Assembly: GCA_047638815.1 (NCBI GenBank) | Contig: JBLIMR010000010.1 | Coordinates: 1-63,901 of the forward strand | Length of the DNA: 63,901 bases | Reading direction: 5' to 3' | Source: JAJRRH01 sp047638815 | GTDB lineage: Bacteria > Bacteroidota > Bacteroidia > Flavobacteriales_D > JABDKJ01 | Shown: positions 58,370 through 63,901 of the stretch, one piece after another | Layout: every line of letters starts with the position of its first letter | How positions within the stretch are numbered: position 1 is the first letter of the stretch | Program-made: the position numbers and the translations under genes | Notes under the pieces: model-generated | Database searches by the model: none | The model's input: the letters and a program-made list of their open reading frames with translations, nothing else | What the model was told of the DNA's origin: nothing

Positions 58370-58500
58370 TATAATTGCACTGAAGCGTCAATCGCTTATT
58401 TCACTCTGATTCATCCGTTTTTGTTGCCATGCCCCTTCTCTTTTCTTCCCTGAGTCAAAAGATGATGTCTAGTTGAATGAAAATTGTCTAATTTTACCAC

Positions 58501-59232
58501 ATGGCAGAAGAACAGTTAACCCGTATCAATAAGTTTCTTAGTGAAGCTGGATTCTGCTCTAGACGTGCAGCGGATAAATTTATCGATCAGGGAAGAGTTA
58601 CAATCAATGGTAAGGTTCCTGAATTAGGGACTAAGATCTCTTCTAGTGATGAAGTTCGTGTTGATGGCAAACTAATTACTTCTTCCAATGAAAAGCCTGT
58701 TTATATTGCTCTGAATAAACCTGTGGGTATTGTTTGCACCACAGATACTGGTGTTGAGAAAGATAATATTATTGATTTCATCAATTATCCCACACGTATT
58801 TTTCCAATCGGAAGATTAGATAAACCAAGTGAAGGACTTATATTTTTGACCAATGATGGCGATATAGTAAATAAGATATTACGTGCCAGAAACAATCATG
58901 AGAAAGAATATGTCGTAACCGTAAATAAAGTAATTACCCATGAATTCATGCAGAAAATGGGTTCAGGGGTCCCAATTCTTGATACAGTTACAAGGCCGTG
59001 CAAAATAGAACAATTGAATAAATTCATGTTCAAAATCACATTAACTCAAGGTCTGAACAGACAGATTAGAAGGATGTGTGAGTATCTAACTTATCGAGTT
59101 GAAAAGCTTAAGAGGGTTAGAATTATGAATGTTAAGCTTGATGTACCTGTTGGCGAATGGAGAGATCTTACTCAAAAAGAACTTGATGAGATCAATCGAT
59201 TGGTTAATGATTCTGCGAAAACGTTTGATTAA
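58501..59232 (+). CDS. rluF: 23S rRNA pseudouridine synthase RluF
   Basis: Converts U2604 of 23S rRNA (and tRNA-Tyr U35 in E. coli) to pseudouridine. The 243-residue protein has an N-terminal S4 domain (TRINKFLSEAGFCSRRAADK, GRVTINGK) and the RsuA-type catalytic core with FPIGRLDKPSEGLIFLTNDG, whose Asp in GRLD is catalytic, then LTQGLNRQIRRMCEYLTYRV. NKILRARNNHEKEYVVTV is the RluF form. No neighbours share its strand closely. Confidence 0.93.
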   Translation: MAEEQLTRINKFLSEAGFCSRRAADKFIDQGRVTINGKVPELGTKISSSDEVRVDGKLITSSNEKPVYIALNKPVGIVCTTDTGVEKDNIIDFINYPTRIFPIGRLDKPSEGLIFLTNDGDIVNKILRARNNHEKEYVVTVNKVITHEFMQKMGSGVPILDTVTRPCKIEQLNKFMFKITLTQGLNRQIRRMCEYLTYRVEKLKRVRIMNVKLDVPVGEWRDLTQKELDEINRLVNDSAKTFD

Positions 59233-59263
59233 TAATTTAGTGCGCCTTTTTAAAATATTGCTG

Positions 59264-59602
59264 CTATTTCCCGCCTTTCATTTTAACACGATAACCCTCT
59301 TTGATTAAAAGATCATTTATCTTTAATTTAAAATCACCCTGGACAAGAATATTTCCCTCCTTCACTGCTCCACCAGTACCGCACTTGTTCTTCAGCATCT
59401 TCGCTAATTTTGAAAAATCATCATCAGACCCAATGAATCCTTCAATTAGTGTCACAGTCTTTCCCTTTCTCATTTTTCTATCCAACGAAACATAGAGATT
59501 TTGGCTCTCTGGGTTAAGCGATAGTTCACCCTCAGTCTCCTCAGTAAAATCGAAATGTTCATTTGTAGAGTATATCATACCCCCACCTTTCTTCTTGCTC
59601 AT
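59264..59602 (-). CDS. SUI1/YciH-family translation factor
   Basis: A 112-residue protein with the SUI1 (eIF1-like) fold, proposed in bacteria to help start-site fidelity. The core is VTLIEGFIGSDDDFSKLAKM, LKNKCGTGGAVKEGNILVQG and LLIKEGYRVKMKGG, a good match to YciH. The first 30 residues are a basic/glycine-rich lead and a variable segment. It starts 2 bases after the stop of the small lipoprotein gene on the same strand, so the two are probably co-transcribed. Confidence 0.92.
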   Translation of the reverse strand: MSKKKGGGMIYSTNEHFDFTEETEGELSLNPESQNLYVSLDRKMRKGKTVTLIEGFIGSDDDFSKLAKMLKNKCGTGGAVKEGNILVQGDFKLKINDLLIKEGYRVKMKGGK

Positions 59603-59604
59603 AT

Positions 59605-60000
59605 CTACTCCTCTATTTTTATTAATTTACCAATGGGTTTCTGATCCAAAATCAATGCTTCAAATGCATAACCATGTTTATCAACTTCGCCAATTTTAAC
59701 ATGAATCGTATCAAATTTTGAAAGAGGCATTCTTGCTGGGTTATCTGTAGATTCCAAAACTAGTTTATAAAAACAATCATCTGTCCAAATAACTTTATAG
59801 ACATCTTTATAGTTCAATGAATCACTAGTTTCTGTGTGATGTGTTTCTGTTCTCACAATAATAGCATCGAATTGCTTATCCTCATACTTGAAGGTTCCTA
59901 CTTGATAATCTTTACAAATGGGTGTAGAACAGGAGTCCATTAATCCGATTATGAAAATCAGACCAACGGCAATAAGAATATGACGAAGAGTTTCAGGCAT
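59605..60000 (-). CDS. Small hypothetical lipoprotein
   Basis: A 131-residue lipoprotein: a signal with IIGLMDSCSTPIC (lipobox Cys about 24), then a soluble domain with VGTFKYEDKQFDAIIVRTE, THHTETSDSLNYKDVYKVIW, DDCFYKLVLES and FDTIHVKIGE. It has three more cysteines. I do not recognise the family. The start is ATG 60000; an upstream ATG at 60027 overlaps the TAACTTTG -7 box at 60025-60032. Probably co-transcribed with the SUI1 gene that follows. Confidence 0.7.
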   Translation of the reverse strand: MPETLRHILIAVGLIFIIGLMDSCSTPICKDYQVGTFKYEDKQFDAIIVRTETHHTETSDSLNYKDVYKVIWTDDCFYKLVLESTDNPARMPLSKFDTIHVKIGEVDKHGYAFEALILDQKPIGKLIKIEE

Positions 60001-60024
60001 TTTATCGCGTCTAATATTTTGTGA

Positions 60025-60032
60025 CAAAGTTA
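60025..60032 (-). promoter_or_regulatory. -7 box of the lipoprotein-SUI1 operon
   Basis: Minus-strand TAACTTTG, matching TAnnTTTG, 24 bases before the start codon at 60000. Confidence 0.5.
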
Positions 60033-60123
60033 ATGAATTTACGGTGATAGAGACTTATTATATGATTCGAGCACAAAGCGGAATCATCTTGAAAGCATAT
60101 AATAATCGATACTATTACTTTGC

Positions 60124-60918
60124 CTAAATAACTTCTAACTCAGAAAGCGCAATAATAGTCGTCAATGAATTATTGAATATATGCAGTAAAATAGGTGTCC
60201 AAATAGATTTGGTATACATCCTAGAGTATCCCATAACCAGGGCCATTGGAATAATTAAAATAACGATGGAAAGGCTATACTGCGTATGAATTATGGCAAA
60301 TAAGATTGATGTAATCCAGACCGCAGCATGAGGACCTAATCGCGATTGTTCCAAACCTTTATAAAGAAAACCACGAAAAATAAGTTCTTCAAAAATTGGA
60401 GCGATTATACCGATTGAAATTAAAAGCATGACGGGCTTCGTTGTACTCTCCATAACTTTTTGCATAAAGTCCGATTCCAGATCAGGAAAAAACTTAGCTG
60501 CATATTCAAAAGAAAATAAAAATAAAATCATGATCCCAATCCAAAGCAATACTTGCTTTATATCAGGAATATTTAAGGCCAAATAATCTTTAATCTTACT
60601 TCCCTTTTTAAAACGAACACATAAAAAGACTGCTGAGATTCCGAAGATCCCACCCACCAGAGCAGTGGGCCATACAACCTCACCATTAAATGCAAGTGCT
60701 TCTATTCTTTCGGGATTCCCGGAAAGAACATCTGCGAAAAATCCAGATAATTCAGGGTTTAGATATACTGCACCAACGAATCCAATAAGCTGACCAATAC
60801 ACCACAAACCTGCGATAAGAAATAAAAAAAGAAAGGAATACGGAATATTCCAAATACCATTATTACCGTATCCAGTAATAAATAAATCTACAGGTTTTTC
60901 TCCTTTAGTATGGGGCAT
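60124..60918 (-). CDS. CPBP-family intramembrane glutamic endopeptidase
   Basis: Membrane protease of the CAAX/bacteriocin-processing (CPBP, Rce1-like) family, 264 residues with about eight helices. The catalytic motifs are present: EELIFRGFLYKGLEQSRLG (E-E-x3-R) and FAIIHTQYSLSIVI with the conserved His. Substrates are unknown; bacterial members have been linked to bacteriocin immunity and peptide processing, neither of which is shown here. It overlaps the TPR gene by 14 bases and is second in that operon. Confidence 0.88.
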   Translation of the reverse strand: MPHTKGEKPVDLFITGYGNNGIWNIPYSFLFLFLIAGLWCIGQLIGFVGAVYLNPELSGFFADVLSGNPERIEALAFNGEVVWPTALVGGIFGISAVFLCVRFKKGSKIKDYLALNIPDIKQVLLWIGIMILFLFSFEYAAKFFPDLESDFMQKVMESTTKPVMLLISIGIIAPIFEELIFRGFLYKGLEQSRLGPHAAVWITSILFAIIHTQYSLSIVILIIPMALVMGYSRMYTKSIWTPILLHIFNNSLTTIIALSELEVI

Positions 60919-61246
60919 GATCGTATACGTCCAAGATCATTAAAGCTTCAGCAATTTGACCTTCAATTTCCACCATATTTTGTTTCCTAGCCATGATCAA
61001 ACCTTTTTGGTAGTTCTTCACGGCTTTAGATTTTTTACCTTTCTCATCGTACAATTTACCCAGAGGATAATATGCGTAAACGAATTCTCTATCATCCTTA
61101 GTGATGCCTTCCAACATACTCATTCCCTCCGACTCTTTTCCAGTAAGAAGTAACTCCTGTGCCATTGCATAACGCAAATAAGAATCTTGTGGATTCTTGG
61201 TCAACATCTCGTCAATAAATTCAATTTTATCCTCTATTATATTCAT
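60905..61246 (-). CDS. Small tetratricopeptide-repeat protein
   Basis: A 113-residue cytosolic protein with about three TPR-like helical pairs: FIDEMLTKNPQDSYLRYAMA, LEGITKDDREFVYAYYPLG, LYDEKGKKSKAVKNYQKGLI. It has no signal peptide. It is coupled to the CPBP protease gene by a 14-base overlap, so it may serve as its partner or simply share transcription. A TAGGTTTG -7 box lies at 61289-61296, upstream of the start. Confidence 0.8.
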   Translation of the reverse strand: MNIIEDKIEFIDEMLTKNPQDSYLRYAMAQELLLTGKESEGMSMLEGITKDDREFVYAYYPLGKLYDEKGKKSKAVKNYQKGLIMARKQNMVEIEGQIAEALMILDVYDHAPY

Positions 61247-61288
61247 AGATTAATTCCGTTTGAGTGTTTTCTTTTGTTTAGTTGTTTA

Positions 61289-61296
61289 CAAACCTA
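61289..61296 (-). promoter_or_regulatory. -7 box of the TPR-CPBP operon
   Basis: Minus-strand TAGGTTTG, matching TAnnTTTG, 42 bases before the TPR start. No TTG at the expected -33 distance. Confidence 0.45.
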
Positions 61297-61407
61297 TCCC
61301 ATTTAAACGGACGCATTTTTACGACTTTGAATACTTTTCAACAGATAAATTAACTTTATTATTTTTCGTAATTATTGACGTCCTTCGTAGTATAAATATT
61401 TTGTAAA

Positions 61408-62655
61408 ATGAATGCGGAAATAATCAATATCGGAGATGAATTATTGATCGGTCAAACTGTAAACACCAATGCCGCTTGGATGGGCGAAAAGCTTGCCACC
61501 ATTGGTGTCGCTGTTAAAAGAACTGTCGTGATTCCAGATGAAAGGGAGGATATTATATCTGCGTTAGACTCGGCACTATCTCGGGTGGATTTGATCATAC
61601 TTTCCGGTGGTCTAGGTCCTACGAATGATGACATAACCAAAAGTGTTCTTGCTGAATACTTCAATTCCCCGATGGAGATGAACCAAGAAGTTCTGGATCG
61701 TGTCAGTAGTTATTTCGCAAAATGGAATCGTCCGATGTTAGAGAGTAATACTCTGCAAGCAATGTTGCCAACAAAAGCGGAAGTTTTACAAAATAATATG
61801 GGGACTGCAAGCGGAATGTGGTTCGATGAAAACAACAAAGTTGTGATTTCGGTACCAGGAGTCCCATTTGAGGTAAAGCATCTTATGACAGAAATGATTT
61901 TACCTAAAATAAAAACAAGATTTAAAACTCAAGCGGTCTATCACAGAACTGTTTTAACTTGTGGTATGGGAGAATCTTTTTTAGCTGACAAACTCGAAGA
62001 TTGGGAAAAATCACTCTCTGTAGAAAATATTAAATTGGCTTACCTCCCATCCTCTGATGGCAGATTGAAATTAAGATTAAGTAGTGAAGGAGAAACAATA
62101 GAGCCACTCAAAACTAAAACCAAAATTAAAGTTGAAGAACTAAAATTAATTATTCCTGAATTGATCTACGGGTATGACAATGATCGAATGGAAGATATTG
62201 TTGGGAAGCTCTTATTAAAAAACAACAAAAGGATTGCAACTGCGGAGAGTTGTAGTGGAGGATATATCGCCCATCTATTAACTTCTATTGCCGGCAGTTC
62301 CGAATATTATCAAGGATCTGCAATTACTTATAGTTACCAGTCAAAATCTCACCTACTAAAGGTGCCGCACGAAATGATTTTAGAAAAGGGAGTTGTAAGT
62401 GAAGAGGTAGTTCGTCAAATGGCTTTGGGAATATTTGATGTATTTGACGTTGATTATTCCATAGCAGTCTCAGGAATAGCCGGACCTGGTGGTGGCATCG
62501 TGGGAAAGCCTGTCGGAACAGTTTGGATGGCTGTTGGAACGAAAGATAAGATGGTAACCAAGAAGTTTAAATTTGGAAACCACAGAGAGTACAACATTAA
62601 GAGAACAGGAATAATGGCTTTAAATATACTGAGGCAACAGTTGATGGAGATTTAA
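61408..62655 (+). CDS. cinA: CinA-type nicotinamide-nucleotide amidase / ADP-ribose pyrophosphatase
   Basis: Two-domain enzyme of 415 residues. The N-terminal MoCF/COG1058 domain shows IINIGDELLIGQTVNTNAAW, LIILSGGLGPTNDDITK and VISVPGVPFEVKHLMTE; in characterised homologues it hydrolyses ADP-ribose. The C-terminal CinA domain shows IATAESCSGGYIAHLLTSIA, VSGIAGPGGGIVGKPVGTVW and hydrolyses nicotinamide mononucleotide for NAD recycling. Both are complete. It stands alone. A T-run without a clear stem follows the stop (about 62689-62698). Confidence 0.95.
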   Translation: MNAEIINIGDELLIGQTVNTNAAWMGEKLATIGVAVKRTVVIPDEREDIISALDSALSRVDLIILSGGLGPTNDDITKSVLAEYFNSPMEMNQEVLDRVSSYFAKWNRPMLESNTLQAMLPTKAEVLQNNMGTASGMWFDENNKVVISVPGVPFEVKHLMTEMILPKIKTRFKTQAVYHRTVLTCGMGESFLADKLEDWEKSLSVENIKLAYLPSSDGRLKLRLSSEGETIEPLKTKTKIKVEELKLIIPELIYGYDNDRMEDIVGKLLLKNNKRIATAESCSGGYIAHLLTSIAGSSEYYQGSAITYSYQSKSHLLKVPHEMILEKGVVSEEVVRQMALGIFDVFDVDYSIAVSGIAGPGGGIVGKPVGTVWMAVGTKDKMVTKKFKFGNHREYNIKRTGIMALNILRQQLMEI

Positions 62656-62718
62656 ACTCATTCGGCAAATTTCACAATTAAAGAGGGTCTTTTTTTTTGG
62701 ATGCCCTAATACATTTCG

Positions 62719-62753
62719 AAATTGAGAATGGATAATTGAGAATTGAATATGAG
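62719..62753. repeat. Short degenerate direct repeats
   Basis: AATTGAGAAT occurs twice within 25 bases, with a third partial copy (AATTGAATATGAG). It is a small intergenic repeat of the type seen in many Bacteroidetes; no function is inferred. The rest of the 207-base gap after cinA holds nothing clear. Confidence 0.5.
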
Positions 62754-62862
62754 TTGGTCTCTATGGGGTTGAATTGTCCTTAACTTCTACATTGTACTTA
62801 CCTTAGAAATGATTCGATTAGAAATATAATCATCACCTCAGAGTAATATAAGTGATAAGGAA

Positions 62863-63525
62863 TTAATCAACGACTATTTTCACGGTTGCATCATTTTGTA
62901 ATGACACCACATAAATTCCTTTAGCCCAGTCGTTTGTTTCAATAGTTGTAGATTGTCCATTCAGAATTCTTCTATCCATTTCTGAACCCAAGACATTATA
63001 AATTGCAACCACTTTATTACTCGATTCGTTTGTCACATCTATCTTTATTGATTGCGATAGTGCATCGTAAGATGCGTTAAAACTATTCAATTCAAAATCT
63101 GAAATCCCAAGTGGTTCGGTATTGACGAATAGGTTGTATTCAAAAGAATTGGAAGAATCTTGAGTGTTGATAAAACGAACTCGCGTCATGCCAGAACCCA
63201 CAGATGAAGCATAAAAATATACTGAGACTTCATCCGTAGCCATTTCATCCAAGAAGAAAACAGCTTCTGTCACTTCCGGAGGAAAACATGCCTCTGTACA
63301 AAGTGATATCTCCCATCCATTTGGGACATCCGTTTCCTCTCGAAACATATCTACTAAGTAAGTTTCATCTCCAAGGTTCACAGCATCGAAATGAAAAATG
63401 ATTGGAATTTCGGGATCTGCTAATCCTGTTAAGATTGTATCTGTCAATAACTCCATTTCAAATTCTTGGGTGTATCCAATTAGGCTTGAAACAATTACAC
63501 AAACAGAAAGGAATAGAATCTTCAC
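62863..63525 (-). CDS. Secreted protein with T9SS C-terminal sorting domain
   Basis: A 220-residue exported protein of unknown function. I place the start at GTG 63523-63525 (MKILFLSVCVIVSSLIGYTQ), which gives a normal signal peptide; an upstream ATG at 63603 would add an unrelated hydrophilic tail. The body has LTDTILTGLADPEIPIIFHF, a cysteine pair in SLCTEACFPP and VYFYASSVGSGMTRVRF, an Ig-like beta pattern. The C-terminal 75 residues are a sorting domain: SFNASYDALSQSIKIDV, VVAIYNVLGSEMDRRIL, WAKGIYVVSLQND. It is oriented away from a hairpin-rich element just upstream. Confidence 0.82.
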   Translation of the reverse strand: MKILFLSVCVIVSSLIGYTQEFEMELLTDTILTGLADPEIPIIFHFDAVNLGDETYLVDMFREETDVPNGWEISLCTEACFPPEVTEAVFFLDEMATDEVSVYFYASSVGSGMTRVRFINTQDSSNSFEYNLFVNTEPLGISDFELNSFNASYDALSQSIKIDVTNESSNKVVAIYNVLGSEMDRRILNGQSTTIETNDWAKGIYVVSLQNDATVKIVVD

Positions 63526-63588
63526 GAGGACACTTGTTATTGTTTTGTGAAAATACGAAATTCCACGCTTAATGTATAGGTGTTGGAC

Positions 63589-63720
63589 ATATGAACAGGG
63601 CAAATGTCATACGGGTGGCAATTGGTAGAATGTTGATGCAAACTCAAATCCTGGCGCTCGTTTGAGTGCAACGGAAACGAGTGTCTTTTGAACTGGGCGT
63701 TTGTAACGCCCTTGTTAGAT
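63589..63720 (-). repeat. Hairpin-rich intergenic element, possibly attC-like
   Basis: This stretch has several inverted repeats: CTCGTTT/AAACGAG (63657-63663, 63675-63681), ACTCAAA/TTTGAGT (63642-63648, 63661-63667) and GGGCGTT/AACGCCC (63695-63701, 63705-63711). On the minus strand it begins 57 bases after the DUF2188 stop with ATCTAAC, which fits the integron site form RYYYAAC, and its ends form an imperfect 13-base inverted repeat (9 of 13). The far end, GTTCATA, does not fit GTTRRRY. It is richer in G/C than its surroundings. It may be a gene-cassette site, a mobile-element end or another structured repeat. Confidence 0.4.
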
Positions 63721-63776
63721 ATTCCATTTTTGGTACCGTTGTTCAATTTCCAAGCCCAAATTAACACACCTCAAAC

Positions 63777-63901
63777 TCAATCATAACTCCTCCTATCCCG
63801 AATCCTACCATCCTTTCCATGAATGATAACATCTGACTTATAATTCACAGCGATATCTCTGGCTCTATCAATAGCATCATCTTGATATTTGTAACTAGCG
63901 G
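63777..63901 (-). CDS. DUF2188 protein C-terminus (partial, runs off the right edge)
   Basis: The last 40 codons of a small protein, ending at TGA 63777-63779. ARDIAVNYKSDVIIHGKDGR followed by IRDRRSYD is the characteristic end of DUF2188 proteins (helix, VIIHxxDGRI, RxxSYG/D). Members are usually 60-90 residues and of unknown role. The start lies outside the window. The hairpin-rich element follows its stop. Confidence 0.8.
   Translation of the reverse strand, partial: ASYKYQDDAIDRARDIAVNYKSDVIIHGKDGRIRDRRSYD

Noticed and set aside
63537..63767. 76-codon minus-strand frame across the hairpin-rich element
   Set aside because: The frame is caused by the structured element; it has no export signal or family match and overlaps the start of the T9SS gene.
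1..63901. CRISPR arrays, insertion sequences, prophage genes and rRNA genes
   Set aside because: I looked for regularly spaced repeats, transposase or integrase motifs, phage structural genes and rRNA sequence and saw none.

Overview
The window is a piece of chromosome from an AT-rich Bacteroidetes (Bacteroidota) bacterium, probably order Flavobacteriales; the family is uncertain. The evidence is three secreted proteins with type IX secretion (T9SS) C-terminal sorting domains, a GldI-like isomerase, a HYC_CC_PP/HMA/TonB-receptor metal locus, a PID-CTERM/exosortase locus, the dnaA - phosphatase - RsmI-like order, and repeated TAnnTTTG promoter boxes, the known -7 signature of this phylum. Both edges cut genes: an aspartate kinase on the left and a DUF2188 protein on the right.

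Layout. 1-5.1 kb: aspartate kinase, YugP-type metallopeptidase, RNase Z, a T9SS protein with a STAS protein, and pyrB-pyrR. 5.2-13.5 kb: housekeeping block with rpsA, a 690-base gap carrying DnaA boxes, dnaA, a phosphatase, an RsmI-like methylase, two lipoprotein prolyl isomerases (one GldI-like), a DHH phosphoesterase and ndk. 13.5-19.4 kb: polysaccharide export (Wzt/Wzm-like ABC transporter, Wzc-like tyrosine autokinase) divergent from a compact exosortase locus of tiny PID-CTERM substrate, exosortase and partner membrane protein. 19.6-22.6 kb: tRNA-Met, START-like protein, LptF/G permease, DUF4197. 22.7-25.9 kb: metal-linked operon. 25.9-33.9 kb: a decayed sanA-like gene, a large M14 carboxypeptidase, a hydrolase with a TerB-DnaJ protein, a surface thioredoxin-fold protein, and a decayed DJ-1/PfpI gene.

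33.9-42.2 kb: eight plus-strand genes for oxidative tryptophan breakdown (tryptophan dioxygenase, formamidase, kynurenine monooxygenase, kynureninase, hydroxyanthranilate dioxygenase, ACMS decarboxylase, aminomuconate semialdehyde dehydrogenase, RidA-type aminomuconate deaminase). Together they account for tryptophan to 4-oxalocrotonate plus alanine. 42.6-46.1 kb: a broken DUF6048-like gene and its DUF6452-like partner, coaE-yajC-DUF1573, and an outer-membrane-like lipoprotein. 46.2-52.0 kb: a tightly packed six-gene minus-strand set (DUF5819, HTTM/gamma-carboxylase-like, GT-C glycosyltransferase, tandem VOC, class IV aminotransferase, sulfotransferase-like) whose joint function I do not recognise. 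52.1-63.9 kb: fumarylacetoacetase, RelA/SpoT, Fur, uridine phosphorylase, glycosyltransferase, RluF, SUI1, CPBP protease with TPR protein, CinA, a T9SS protein, then a hairpin-rich intergenic element beside the DUF2188 fragment.

Two themes stand out. First, there are two under-described loci: the exosortase locus, whose predicted mature substrate is only about 25 residues, and the six-gene HTTM/glycosyltransferase/aminotransferase operon. Second, three genes (sanA-like, DJ-1-like, DUF6048-like) each carry both an in-frame stop and a frameshift, which points to real gene decay rather than single read errors.
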